Shown: positions 54,990 through 64,000 of the stretch, piece by piece | Numbering within the stretch: the stretch's first letter is position 1 | Layout of the letters: each line of letters begins with the position of its first letter | Assembly: GCA_963920705.1 (NCBI GenBank) | Contig: OY987227.1 | Location: 434,001 to 498,000, forward strand | Source of the DNA: Odiellus spinosus | Taxonomy: Eukaryota > Arthropoda > Arachnida > Opiliones > Phalangiidae | DNA length: 64,000 nucleotides | Direction: 5' to 3' | Program-made: the position numbers and the translations under genes | The notes under the pieces: model-generated | Seen by the model: only the letters and a program-made list of their open reading frames with translations | Told to the model about the DNA's origin: nothing | The model's database searches: none

Positions 54990-55745
54990 TAATGTCAGAC
55001 CTTTACCTAACGCTCCCAAGTGATACGTCAATAGATATTTTCCCCGACAACACAATGGCTTTATACGTCACGAAACTACCAAATCCAATTACCCTCAAGA
55101 ATCGTGGGATTGCGCTTTGGTTGAACTAATATATACGTCTAGTTTTTTCAACGTGAAAAAGGACACCACTGCTGAAGTAAACGTCACACGTCGCTCGACA
55201 TCTCAATCTCCCCGGGGTAACGTTACGAAACTCGGTATGATCGACGTGCCCCCCGGTCATTATCAGTCGATTGACCATTTATTAGGCGTCATTAATGACG
55301 TTGAAATCTGTCTTAAGAATCAAGCGTGCTTTCTCCATGACGCTACGACTGGTTATATCAACCTAAAGACTAAAGCGGCTGGTTCGATTGAACCTGTTTT
55401 GGCCATCCCTCGCGGTATCGCCGATATCATGGGCTACGAGGATTCCGAACATGTAAAAGGGCGGGCCGAAAAACAAGCACGTATTGACTCCCATATCCCT
55501 TCTCAATTGTACATTTATGCAGATATTGTAGACAATGTAATAGTGGGTGATTCTTTAGTCCCTCTTTTAAGGGTTATTCCAGTTGAAAACACCAATTAAA
55601 GGGATTCCGTAGCAAAGACCTTTGTTTCCCCCTATTATTTACCAATAGGGAAAAGCTACTTTGACACCATTACCGTACATATAAGAGATCATCTCGGCGA
55701 GCTCGCGCCATTTGAGTACGGGACACTGTCCTGCGTAGTACACTT
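54990..55745 (+). pseudogene. Polinton penton-type minor capsid (copy B), broken
   Basis: Counterpart of the copy A penton. SSFFNVKKDT, GHYQSIDHLL, PRGIADIMGY and LYIYADIV are present, followed by LVPLLRVIPVENTN, a motif seen near the end of this family. It comes directly before the pVI-like gene. Broken, about one or two breaks. Confidence 0.8.
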
Positions 55746-55751
55746 GAGACA

Positions 55752-56210
55752 ATGCGGCGGACGGCTAACTTAGAAAGGTGTAGTTATACCCAATATTACT
55801 TGGCTCAGGCCCAGGGCCAAGCGGGTAATGGCGCAGGACCCGTGTATATTGGGCGAGCTTACCAGCGGGGACACGGAATCGGTAATATTTTAGCCCGCTT
55901 TGGGCGCTATATCGGGCCTATCCTTTATAACGGCGCAAAATTTGTCGGTAAAAAACTATTGGGAACTGGTAAGCTCGTTTTTAATGACGTCATGAGTGGG
56001 CAAAACCTGCAAAAGGCCGTTAAGCGGCGCGGTACCGAAACATTAGACGAAGTCCGAAAACAGTATGGCTCCGGAAAACCGCGGAAAAAAAGAAAAACTA
56101 ACAAAAAAGTCTCAAAAAATCGGAAAAAAGCTATAAAGAGCGTAGGCAAACAACGATCCAGATCAGTTAAGCGTCAGCTCGCATTCCGGACGGTTCGCGA
56201 CATATTTTAA
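55752..56210 (+). CDS. Small basic virion-type protein (copy B)
   Basis: 152 residues. It differs from the copy A protein (3,756-4,220) at only about a dozen positions; the glycine-rich GHGIGNILARFGRY segment and the Lys/Arg tail are conserved. It is followed within 10 bases by the start of the capsid region. Confidence 0.65.
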   Translation: MRRTANLERCSYTQYYLAQAQGQAGNGAGPVYIGRAYQRGHGIGNILARFGRYIGPILYNGAKFVGKKLLGTGKLVFNDVMSGQNLQKAVKRRGTETLDEVRKQYGSGKPRKKRKTNKKVSKNRKKAIKSVGKQRSRSVKRQLAFRTVRDIF

Positions 56211-56218
56211 AGATAAAA

Positions 56219-57505
56219 ATGGGCGAAGTCGTCAATTCAGCGTTAGACCTTTTTACGGTGCCCCCAATTCAAACTTCGATTGAGCGCATTAAAACTGTAA
56301 CGTATCAGCCATTAACTTCCCTCAAAGGGGATCAACTAATAGAATTTGAAATTTCAGCTAACAATGACGAGTACATCGATACGTCACTTATTATGCTATA
56401 CACCCGAAATAAAATACAAACAATGACGGGTCTGACCTTGTTGATAGTGATAACGTTGGACCTATTAATAATTTTCTGCATTCGCAATTTGAACGCATTG
56501 ACATTAACGTAGGCGATTGTCTAGTAACGCCCTCGGCAAATCATTACGGATACAACTCGCTACTTTCAGCGTTAATGACGTACGGGGGCGATGCTAGTTA
56601 TTCGCACTTGCAAGCCGCCATGTATTTTAAAGATACTCCCGGTCACATGGATTCCACGAAAGATAACAAAGGCCATGTACAACGACGTAAAGCTAGCGCG
56701 AAATCAAAAGAATTTGAAATGTACAGGGCACTCTACTTAGACTTTTTCAATATCTCCAAATATCTTCTCAACGGGGTGCCCCTTAAACTGAAATTGCATA
56801 AAATCAAACCTAGTTTTTGTTTGTTAGGGAAAAAGCCCACCGGGAACGGTGGTTATAAATCACACATTCTAGAAGCCGTTCTTTATGTTAATAAAGTCAG
56901 GTGGCGCCAAAAATTTTATTAGCCCACGAACGAGCTTTAACAGCGAAGCCCGCCCAATACCCTTACACCCGAACGGAAGCAAAGATATTTACAATTTCGC
57001 CCCATCTCCTGATCACGTCTATTGAAAATCTTTATCTCGGCGTTCTGCCCGAGCGTGTTATCGTTGCTTTGGTTAATCATAAATCACAAACGGGTGATCT
57101 GGAGACCAACCCTTTCAATTTTGCGAATTTTGGATTAAACTATATTTCATTATTTGTAAACTCGGATCAAATCCCCGCCAGGCCTTTAAAACACAATTTC
57201 GCCAAAAAGATTTTCGCCCGCGAATACTATACGCTGTTCTCAGGCGCGGATACCCATTATTGCGACAGGGGGCTGAATATCTCCTTCGAAGATACGGGAA
57301 GGTACAGCGATCTATTCGTTCGATATTTCTATGGACTAAAGCGCGAGTGAGTCAAGCCATTGGAATGTGACGCAGCATGGACAACTCCGACTGGAGTTGG
57401 GTTTTGATCAAGCGACAGCGAACACCGTAAGCTGCGTCGTCTTTTCGGAATTTCAGGCTTTGCTACAAATTGATAAGAACCGTGCTGTCACTATCACAGT
57501 ATAAC
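56219..57505 (+). pseudogene. Polinton major capsid protein (copy B), broken
   Basis: Same conserved blocks as copy A: DLFTVPP, YLLNGVPLKL, ILLAHERAL, NPFNFANFGLNY and YYTLFSGA. It begins ATGGGCGAAGTC right after the pVI-like gene and reaches the protease start. Broken, with about two or three breaks. Confidence 0.87.
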
Positions 57506-57506
57506 C

Positions 57507-57950
57507 ATGAAAGGTCCCCAGATAAGACATTGTTTTAGAAGCGTCCCTAGTTTTAAGGGAGTTTATTCAAGTGACACACTACCGGCCCAGATTGTTAGTT
57601 ATCCGGCTTCGTATATCGTGAATTTCGATAATAGCGCGCAACCAGGTACGCATTGGGTGGCCATTTATTTTGACAAGCGAGCCCACGCCTATTATTTTGA
57701 TTCACTAGCGTTTGGGCCGAATTTTATACCCCCCATTGCGTGGTTTATCACTCGAAACTCTTTATCCCGGACATACAACAAACGTAGATTCCAGTCTTTC
57801 ACAAGCTCTGTGTGCGGAAAATACTGCGTCCTATATCTACTACACCGATCAATGAAAAAGGGAACGCCCTCATTTATAAAGAAGTTTACACAATGATAAA
57901 CTTATTTCAACCCTCTTCAAAAGACGAGGGTTCTAACCTCAGGAATGATA
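57507..57950 (+). pseudogene. Adenain-like protease (copy B)
   Basis: The catalytic His (GTHWVAIYFD), Asp (YYFDS), Gln (RFQSF) and Cys (SVCGKYC) blocks are all visible. Only the C-terminal end differs from copy A, so I mark it as a decayed copy. Confidence 0.8.
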
Positions 57951-58016
57951 GGACCTCCCATATCGTGGGAATTCTCTATCGCGTCCCCGTAACGAATGGA
58001 GGGCTTTTTTAAAGGG

Positions 58017-58049
58017 TATATAAACCCGAACTTTCCGATCTAAAAATCA
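58017..58049 (+). promoter_or_regulatory. TATA box and initiator of the 157-aa gene (copy B)
   Basis: TATATAAA at 58,017-58,024 and TCACA from 58,047, with the start codon at 58,088. The arrangement matches copy A. Confidence 0.6.
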
Positions 58050-58087
58050 CAAGTTTCTCAAGTTCTCTAACGCACCTCAGAAAAAAA

Positions 58088-58566
58088 ATGTCAGCCGCCA
58101 TCGTCGAAATGGAAATGTTATCCGGGCGGAACAGGGTCCGCTGTTTTGGACATAGCCCGGATCTAATAATTAAGGAGCTGGCCGTCGCCACCGTCGCCAG
58201 GGTACCCGTCCTAAACTCATGGACCTTCCAGGCCCCATATGAGGCCAAGTACCTCCCACCCTCCATCGCCAGGACCAACAGGCACGTCACCGCCCGCATC
58301 CACGGGCTGTCGTTAGAAGGAGGTGACGTGCCACCCGCACCTCCCAATCCCTCTGGACCACCGGGCCCGAGAAGGCTCGGTTACTGGAGGACTACCTCAT
58401 CAGGCCCGTGGGAGACCTAAAAGACGTGCTTTGCCCGCGACCGACCGTCGTTGACGTTACCCTTCGGTACGGACACCCCCACGGGTCCACCACAGCCACC
58501 CGGCCCTGCGCGACGGAGCGCGCATGGGCTAACGCCAAGTTTTTGGCTGAATACCTGCATTTTTAG
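58088..58566 (+). pseudogene. Unknown 157-aa Polinton gene (copy B), broken
   Basis: The first 80 residues are almost identical to the copy A product (1,413-1,886), and the homology at DNA level continues to the same stop region. GC-rich like its counterpart. Broken, about one or two breaks. Confidence 0.6.
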
Positions 58567-58861
58567 TTTTTTTTTAATTATTACTGTATTGTGTTTTTTT
58601 ATTGTCATCAAATTTTTGAAACTACTTCATTCTCCCTTTTATTATATCATAAGCCGATCCTAAATGCTATAAGCCTACCAGTCGTCACTTTTTTACGTTT
58701 TGAAATTAATTCATCACCCCTTTATTTACTAGAAAAATTCTTTAAATACTATAAGCCTATCATTCGTTTGATTCATTCAGACGTCGTTAGCCATATAAGA
58801 TACCCGTCTCAGATATGGTTCGTTCTTTGACTATCCCCACATACGCGTGTCGAAGTTGTTA

Positions 58862-59208
58862 ATGGCTAAAGCCGGGTTTTTCTATCTTAACAAAGGGGGT
58901 GATACTGTCGAGTGCTTCGCGTGCCACGGGAGGCTTCAAAATTGGAAGACCACCGACGATCCTTTATTTGAGCACAAAGAAAAATTATTCGCAGCATCAC
59001 CCTGGACGGTGAAGGTAGAGCGGCTGACGAGACGGGGAAATATCAGAAGCCCTTCTGTATAATTGATGGACGGGCCGAAAACCTCGAGAGCTACCACTTG
59101 AAAGCTCCCGTCGTCAAAGAGAATCCCCCTTTTATCACGGTCCGCGCTTCCAGGAAGGAAGTAGAAAAACTCGTATTGGCATATCACGTAAAGAAAATAA
59201 TAAACAAT
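58862..59208 (+). pseudogene. BIR-domain gene (copy B), broken
   Basis: The BIR domain is well kept. MAKAGFFYLNKGGDTVECFA is the canonical run-in, with the GGDTVECF turn typical of the fold, followed by CHGRLQNW and DDPLFEH. With copy A this shows that the BIR gene was part of the ancestral element. Broken, about one or two breaks. Confidence 0.78.
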
Positions 59209-59437
59209 GGGCAAGGTTCGTTTTGACGATTTTGTAACGACTTTTTACGTAAGTTCCAAAGACCGGACAAATTACGATATACGCGACGCCATGAGATTTC
59301 GGTACCGGATTAAAAAAACTGAGGTATTGTTACAACCTGTATTAAACTCTATGATATTTCGGTATCGTACGACGCAATTGGAACTATTGCTAACCCCCCT
59401 CCTCTCTAACAGACTTGCTAAAACTCCCCAAACATGA
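59207..59437 (+). CDS. Small duplicated-module protein (copy B, 76 aa)
   Basis: Same two-module protein as 520-756: FRYRIKKTEVLLQPVL and FRYRTTQLELLLTPLL. It starts in the last bases of the BIR region, as in copy A, so the overlap is conserved. Confidence 0.58.
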   Translation: MGKVRFDDFVTTFYVSSKDRTNYDIRDAMRFRYRIKKTEVLLQPVLNSMIFRYRTTQLELLLTPLLSNRLAKTPQT

Positions 59438-59546
59438 AATCAGGGGGCTAAATTCCCACCCCCACTACAATATCCTAAGACCCTCGGTACGAAAAATCTT
59501 CAAATCATTTCCCTTCTACGATCAAAACAGCTAACACGGTCAAAAT

Positions 59547-60359
59547 ATGCTCTCGAATCGAAGCCAAAAACGCGGAATTTCCGATGGTCCATCGTCGAAC
59601 GGAACCCGGGATCGAGGAATTATCGACGGTCCACCTCGCCGTCAAAAACATCGCAAAATTGAATCGCTTAAAAAACTTAACTCGAGATTCCCTCTCGGGA
59701 AAAACTTGTACATAACTTTCGGACTGATAAACTACGATCGGTTCGAATTATTTATTCGCCGAGTCGACTCAATGGTCAGATTCTCTATTCCTCTTAACGC
59801 CTGGGAAAAGCTGATGGAAAATTACGGGATACTTCTCAAGGTGATAAAAACTACAGACGGCTCATCGTGCGAACTATTTCTGGACGAACAAGACGAACAG
59901 TTCTTCTACGCCATGTCCGACCGCTCCGGGATCACATTCACCCTATCCGGGGATATCGACCAAAAATTCAAAATCACATACGAAGAAGCGGAACTCCTCA
60001 AGGATGAAATGTGTCTCATAAACGAACATATTGGTATACTGAAATTAAACGCTAAAGCCATTGGCTGTATGTTTGGCGCCGTGGAAGACTTGATTGTTTC
60101 TTTACACGAGTCCCTGTTTACAAAGAGCTATATACACGGCAGCACCTCTACGTGGGAATCAACCGGGCAAAAATTTGATGAAATAATCAATTATATTACG
60201 AATTACGCAAGCATGAGCGAAATTTTAAAGAAATTTAACGAGCGGTTAGCCGCGCGCGAATGTACGTTCTCTTTAAGAGACGATAATTTGTTTACGCTGG
60301 TATTCTCACAACGACGCAATTTAAAAGAAGCCTTGAGTTGTGCCATTAAATATTTGTAA
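59547..60359 (+). CDS. Polinton terminal gene of unknown function (270 aa)
   Basis: Open over 270 residues. Residues 1-50 are basic and polar with RGISDGP/RGIIDGP repeats. The middle (about 55-150) is mixed strand and helix with an acidic LFLDEQDEQFFYAMSDRSG block. The C-terminal part (150-270) is helical and resembles the 14,978-15,442 protein. No motif of known function. The gene ends about 5 bases before the terminal inverted repeat, whose AATAAA may end the transcript. The best-preserved accessory gene in copy B. Confidence 0.65.
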   Translation: MLSNRSQKRGISDGPSSNGTRDRGIIDGPPRRQKHRKIESLKKLNSRFPLGKNLYITFGLINYDRFELFIRRVDSMVRFSIPLNAWEKLMENYGILLKVIKTTDGSSCELFLDEQDEQFFYAMSDRSGITFTLSGDIDQKFKITYEEAELLKDEMCLINEHIGILKLNAKAIGCMFGAVEDLIVSLHESLFTKSYIHGSTSTWESTGQKFDEIINYITNYASMSEILKKFNERLAARECTFSLRDDNLFTLVFSQRRNLKEALSCAIKYL

Positions 60360-60363
60360 AAAC

Positions 60364-60746
60364 TTTTGAATAAAAAATTGATTTTTGTGAGACTTTGTCT
60401 TTGAAACTGTGGTTTTTATTTATGTTGAAGCCCATCTTCTAGGACACCTAGCTTGTTTAGTTGAAGCCGATTTTAAGCCTATCTTTTTCTAGGACACCTA
60501 CAGGGCAAGACACAGTAGGAGCCGGAGGGTATCGGAATGCTACCCGTTGGCAGATTTTAGGGGGGCCGACAGGTTGGGGGGCGAGAGTGCTCCGTTGGCG
60601 GACTCCAGGAGTGGGAGGGAAGGGGGAAAAAGTGCTCCTGGTTGGCAGACTTTAAGGGGGGGTAGGGATGGGGGCGTAATTTGTAGGGGGGGAGGAAAAG
60701 GGGGAAGCACGGAAATCTCGCTCTGCCAATGGGTAGCCCCTTCTCT
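60364..60746. repeat. Right terminal inverted repeat of Polinton copy B
   Basis: Inverse partner of the left end. Its inner border begins with AATAAA (60,369-60,374), directly after the stop of the terminal gene, so the repeat supplies a poly(A) signal at both ends of the element. Confidence 0.88.
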
Positions 60747-60772
60747 ATAATGGTACTAGTATGGTTAAGACG

Positions 60773-61084
60773 GTCAGGATGGCCGAGCGGTCTAAGGCGC
60801 CAGACTCAAGGGAGTTAAACCTTGTTTCCCCGCTAGGGGACTGTGTGAATTCCGGTCCTCGTATGAGGGCGTGGGTTCGAACACCACTTATGTCAAATTT
60901 AAGTTTTTGTTTTTAAATATAATGGTAATAGTATGGCGTTGTAGTGAGGTAGTTAATGCTTACGACGTGTCAGGATGGCCGAGCGGTCCAAGGCGCCAGA
61001 CTCAAGGGAGTTAAACCTTGTTTCCCCGCTAGAAAGGTTCAACTCCCTTGAGTCTGGCGCCTTGGACCGCCTGGCCATCCTAAC
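60773..61084. repeat. tRNA-Leu copies and second orientation-switch junction
   Basis: A plus-strand copy at 60,773-60,895 (degraded T stem and 3' end) and a plus-strand partial copy at 60,969-61,032 that stops in the intron. It is joined directly to a minus-strand partial copy, 61,033-61,084, also broken in the intron. The two half genes form an imperfect palindrome. Confidence 0.82.
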
Positions 61085-61157
61085 ACGTCTTAACCATTAA
61101 CTACCTCACCACAACGCCATGCTATTACCATTATATTTTGAAACCAAATCTTAAATT

Positions 61158-61280
61158 TGTCGGAAGTGGGATTCGAACCCACGCCCTCATACGAGGACCA
61201 GAATTCACACAGTTCCCTAGCGGGGAAACAAGGTTTAACTCCCTTGAGTCTGGCGCCTTGGACCGCTCGGCCATCCTGAC
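61158..61280 (-). tRNA. tRNA-Leu(CAA), near-intact
   Basis: Consensus apart from TTCCGACA at the 3' end, one mismatch in the acceptor stem. Confidence 0.62.
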
Positions 61281-61546
61281 CGTCTTAAGCATTAACTACC
61301 TCACTACAACGCCATACTATTACCATTATATTTTAAAACCAAATCTTAAATTTGTCGGAAGTGGGATTCGAACCCACGCCATCATACGAGGACCAGAATT
61401 CAGAGTCCAGAAGCGGGGAATCAAGGTTTAACTCCCTTGAATCTGGCGCCTTGGACCGCTCGGCCATCCTGACACGTCATAACCATTAATTATCTCACTA
61501 CAACGCCATACTATTACCATTATATTTTAAAACCAAGTCTTACTTT

Positions 61547-61669
61547 TGTCAGAAGTGGGATTCGAACCCACGCCCTCATACGAGGACCAGAATTCACACA
61601 GTCCCCTAGCGGGGAAACAAGGTTTAACTCCCTTGAGTCTGGCGCCTTGGACCGCTCGGCCATCCTGAC
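61547..61669 (-). tRNA. tRNA-Leu(CAA), consensus copy
   Basis: All stems pair and the intron is standard length. The terminator is weaker here: the first T4 run lies in 'ttggttttaa'. Confidence 0.8.
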
Positions 61670-63379
61670 CGTCTTAAGCATTAACTACCTCACTACAACG
61701 CCATACTATTACCATTATATTTTAAAACAAAAACTTAAATTTGTCCGAAGTGGGATTCGAACCCACGCCATCATACGAGGACCAGAATTCAGAGTCCAGA
61801 AGCGGGGAATCAAGGTTTAACTCCCTTGAGTCTGGCGCCTTGGACCGCTCGGCCATCCTGACACGTATTAACCATTAATTATCTCACTACAACGCCATAC
61901 TATTACCATTATATTTTAAAACCAAGTCCTAATTTTGTTAGAAGTGGGACTCGGACCATAATTCACACACTCCCCTAGCGCGGAAGCAAAGTACAACTCC
62001 CTTGAGTCTGGCACCTTAGACCGCTCGACCATCCTGACACGTCTTAACCATTAACTACCTCACTACAACGCCATACTATTACCATTATATTTTAAAACGA
62101 AATCTTAATCTTGCCAGAAGTGGGATTCGAACCCCTGTTCTTATACGTAGACTAGAATTCACAGAGTCCGATAGCGGGGAAGCAAGTTACAACTCCCTTG
62201 AGTCTGGCGCCTTTGACCGCTCGGTCATCCTGACACGTCTTAAACACTAACTACCTCACTACAACGCCGTACTATTACCATTATATTTTAAAACAAAATC
62301 TTAATATTGCCAGAAATGGGATTCGAGCCCACGCCCACATACGAGCACCAAAATTCACAGAGCCCCCAGTGGGGTAGCAAGGTTCAACTTCCTTGAGCCG
62401 GGCGCCTAAGACCGCCCGGCCATCCTGACACGTGTTAACCATTAACTACCTCACTACAACGCCATATTATTACCATTAAATATTAAAACAAAAACTTAAA
62501 TTTGTCAGAAGTGGGATTCGAACTCACGCCCTCATACGAGGACCAGAATTGACAGAGTCCCCTAGCGAGGAAGGAAGGTTCAACTCCCATGAGCCTGGCG
62601 CCTTGGACCGCACGGCCATCCTGACATGTCTTAACATTAACTACCTCACTACAACGCCATACTATTACCATTATATTCTAAAACAAAAAATTAATCTTGT
62701 CAGAAGTGAGATTTGAGCCCACGCCAACATACGAGCACCAGAATTCACAGAGCCCCCAGCGGGGTAGCATGTTTGAACTTCCTTGAATTTCGCGCCTTAG
62801 ACCGCTCGGCCATCCTGACACGTCTTAACCATTATATACCTCACTACAACGTCATACTATTACCATTATATTTTAAAACCAAATCTTAACCTTGTCAGAA
62901 GTTGGATTCGAACCCCCGTTCTCATACGTGGACTAGAATTCACAGAGTCCCCTAGCGGGGAAGTAAGGTTCAACTCCCTTGAGTCTGGCGCCTTTGACCG
63001 CTCGGTCATCCTAACAAGTCTTAAACATTAACTACCTCACTACAACGCCATACTATTATCATTATATTTTAAAACAAAAACTTTATTTTGTGGGATTCGA
63101 ACTCACGCCCTCATACGAGGACCAGAATTCACAGAGACCCCTAACGGGGAAGTAAGGTTTATATCCCTTGAGTCCGGCGCCGTAGACCGTTCGGCCAGCC
63201 TGACATATCTTAACCATTGTCTACCTCACTACAACGCCATACTATTACCATTATATTTTAAAACAAAATCTTAATATTGTCAGAAATGGGATTTGAGTCC
63301 ACGCCCATATACGAGCACCAGAATTAACAGAGCCCCCAGCAGGGTAGCAAGGTTCTACTTCCTTGAGTTTGGTGCCTTA

Positions 63380-63556
63380 AGGCCCGTTTACAAAAGAGCG
63401 GCAAGCTTAAGCGTAAGCCGATGCATGGAACAATAACAAGAGGAGGCATAGGTTCCAAAATCTCATTTTAAACGATGTATGAACCTATGCCTCCTGTTGT
63501 TATTGCTCCATGCATGAGATTACGCTTCAGATTTCCACTCTTTTGCAAATGGGCCT
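63380..63556. mobile_element. 177-bp MITE (PIF/Harbinger-like) inside a tRNA copy
   Basis: Flanked by a TTA duplication (63,377-63,379 and 63,557-63,559). The ends AGGCCCGTTTACAAAAGAG and AGGCCCATTTGCAAAAGAG are inverted repeats. The interior is a long hairpin: 'aggaggcataggttc' and its inverse, bounded by 'gatgcatgga'/'tccatgcat'. A 3-bp TWA target suggests the PIF/Harbinger superfamily. It interrupts the D-arm region of the copy 63,278-63,579. Confidence 0.8.
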
Positions 63557-63769
63557 TTAGACCGCTCGGCCATCCTGACACGACCTAACCATTATCTACG
63601 TCACTACAACGTCATATTATTACCATTATATTTTAAAACAGAAACCTAAATTTGTCAGAAGTGGGATACGAACCCACCCCCTAATACGAGGACCTGAATT
63701 CACAGAGTCCCCTAGCGGGGAAACAAGGTTTAACTCCCCCCATTATATTTTAAAACAAAAACTTGAATT

Positions 63770-63894
63770 TGTCAGAAGTGGGATTCGAACCCACGCCCTC
63801 ATACGAGGACCAGAATTCACAGAGTCCCCTAGCGGGGGGAAACAAGGTTTAACTCCCTTGAGTCTGGCGCCTTGGACCGCTCGGCCATCCTGAC
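63770..63894 (-). tRNA. tRNA-Leu(CAA), consensus copy
   Basis: Fully paired mature body. The intron is two bases longer, with CCCCCCGC instead of CCCCGC. A T5 run follows on the minus strand. Confidence 0.8.
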
Positions 63895-64000
63895 ACGTCT
63901 TAACCATTATCTACCTCACTACAACGTCATACTATTACCATTATATTTTAAAACGAAATCTTAATCTTGTCAGAAGTGGGATTCGAAACCCCCTTCTCAT

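Larger units (their letters stand above)
51692..60746. mobile_element. Polinton/Maverick copy B (fossil, shortened)
   Basis: Complete on both sides: terminal inverted repeats starting AGAGAAGGGGCTACCCATTG, and a perfect 6-bp target duplication ATAATG (51,686-51,691 and 60,747-60,752), as expected for Polinton integration. It is 9.06 kb and inverted relative to copy A. Parts seen: polymerase B (minus strand), then on the plus strand penton, pVI-like, major capsid, protease, 157-aa gene, BIR gene, 78-aa gene and terminal gene. No integrase, ATPase or small conserved gene is recognisable. It is broken, with perhaps ten breaks in addition to its reduced length. It lies in the spacer 29 bp after a tRNA-Leu copy. 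Age: similar to or slightly younger than the split from copy A, a few percent divergence. Confidence 0.93.
61158..64000 (-). repeat. tRNA-Leu array block, minus-strand copies to the window edge
   Basis: Copies at 61,158-61,280; 61,353-61,473; 61,547-61,669; 61,742-61,862; 61,936-62,038 (3' half damaged); 62,112-62,234; 62,308-62,429; 62,503-62,625; 62,698-62,819; 62,893-63,015; 63,088-63,204 (acceptor end missing); 63,278-63,579 (split by a MITE); 63,653-63,738 (3' exon and intron only); 63,770-63,894; and 63,968-64,000, cut by the window. The pair 61,158/61,353 is repeated as 61,547/61,742, a recent two-monomer duplication of about 389 bp. Confidence 0.88.

Overview
The window is eukaryotic and animal-like. 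It holds two structures: (1) a very large tandem array of intron-containing tRNA-Leu(CAA) genes and gene fragments, about 160 copies on a monomer of roughly 190-196 bp, and (2) two related Polinton/Maverick elements sitting inside that array. The tRNA body, the intron between positions 37 and 38 and the lack of an encoded CCA fit a metazoan tRNA-Leu(CAA). Some Pol II-type promoters pair a TATA box with a TCAGT-like initiator about 30 bp downstream, the usual arthropod arrangement. I therefore lean towards an arthropod host, but this is an inference.

Layout. 1-20,710: Polinton copy A, about 20.7 kb in the window; its left tip lies outside. Minus-strand block 1-7,770: terminal unknown gene, 78-aa gene, BIR (IAP-like) gene, 157-aa gene, adenain-type protease, major capsid, small basic virion-type protein, penton-type minor capsid, integrase, a conserved Polinton protein, a small conserved protein and the packaging ATPase. 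7,771-14,900: mostly AT-rich non-coding DNA with nested repeats, a foldback element and a GC-rich island with exon-like pieces. 14,978-20,090: three small genes and the protein-primed DNA polymerase B. 20,740-22,803: tRNA copies on the minus strand. 22,825-51,662: tRNA copies on the plus strand, broken by a 2.6-kb insertion (about 26,864-29,501) and a 1,250-bp MULE-like element (45,199-46,448), and including a near-identical 3,808-bp higher-order repeat of 20 tRNA-like copies. 51,692-60,746: Polinton copy B, inverted relative to A, 9.06 kb, with both terminal inverted repeats and a perfect 6-bp target duplication (ATAATG). 60,773-61,032: two more plus-strand copies. 61,033-64,000: minus-strand copies, one split by a 177-bp Harbinger-like MITE.

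Both Polintons are fossils. Copy A is nearly full length with many genes still open and perhaps a dozen breaks, mostly in polymerase and capsid. Copy B is a shortened relative without recognisable integrase or ATPase. The two share their insertion point and private variants of the neighbouring tRNA monomer, so they probably descend from one insertion that was later duplicated in inverted orientation together with flanking array.

Most notable: a BIR-domain gene carried by a Polinton; a tRNA-gene satellite of unusual size with recent higher-order amplification; tRNA-Leu bodies whose anticodon has become CAU or UAA; and a related pair of unknown Polinton genes.
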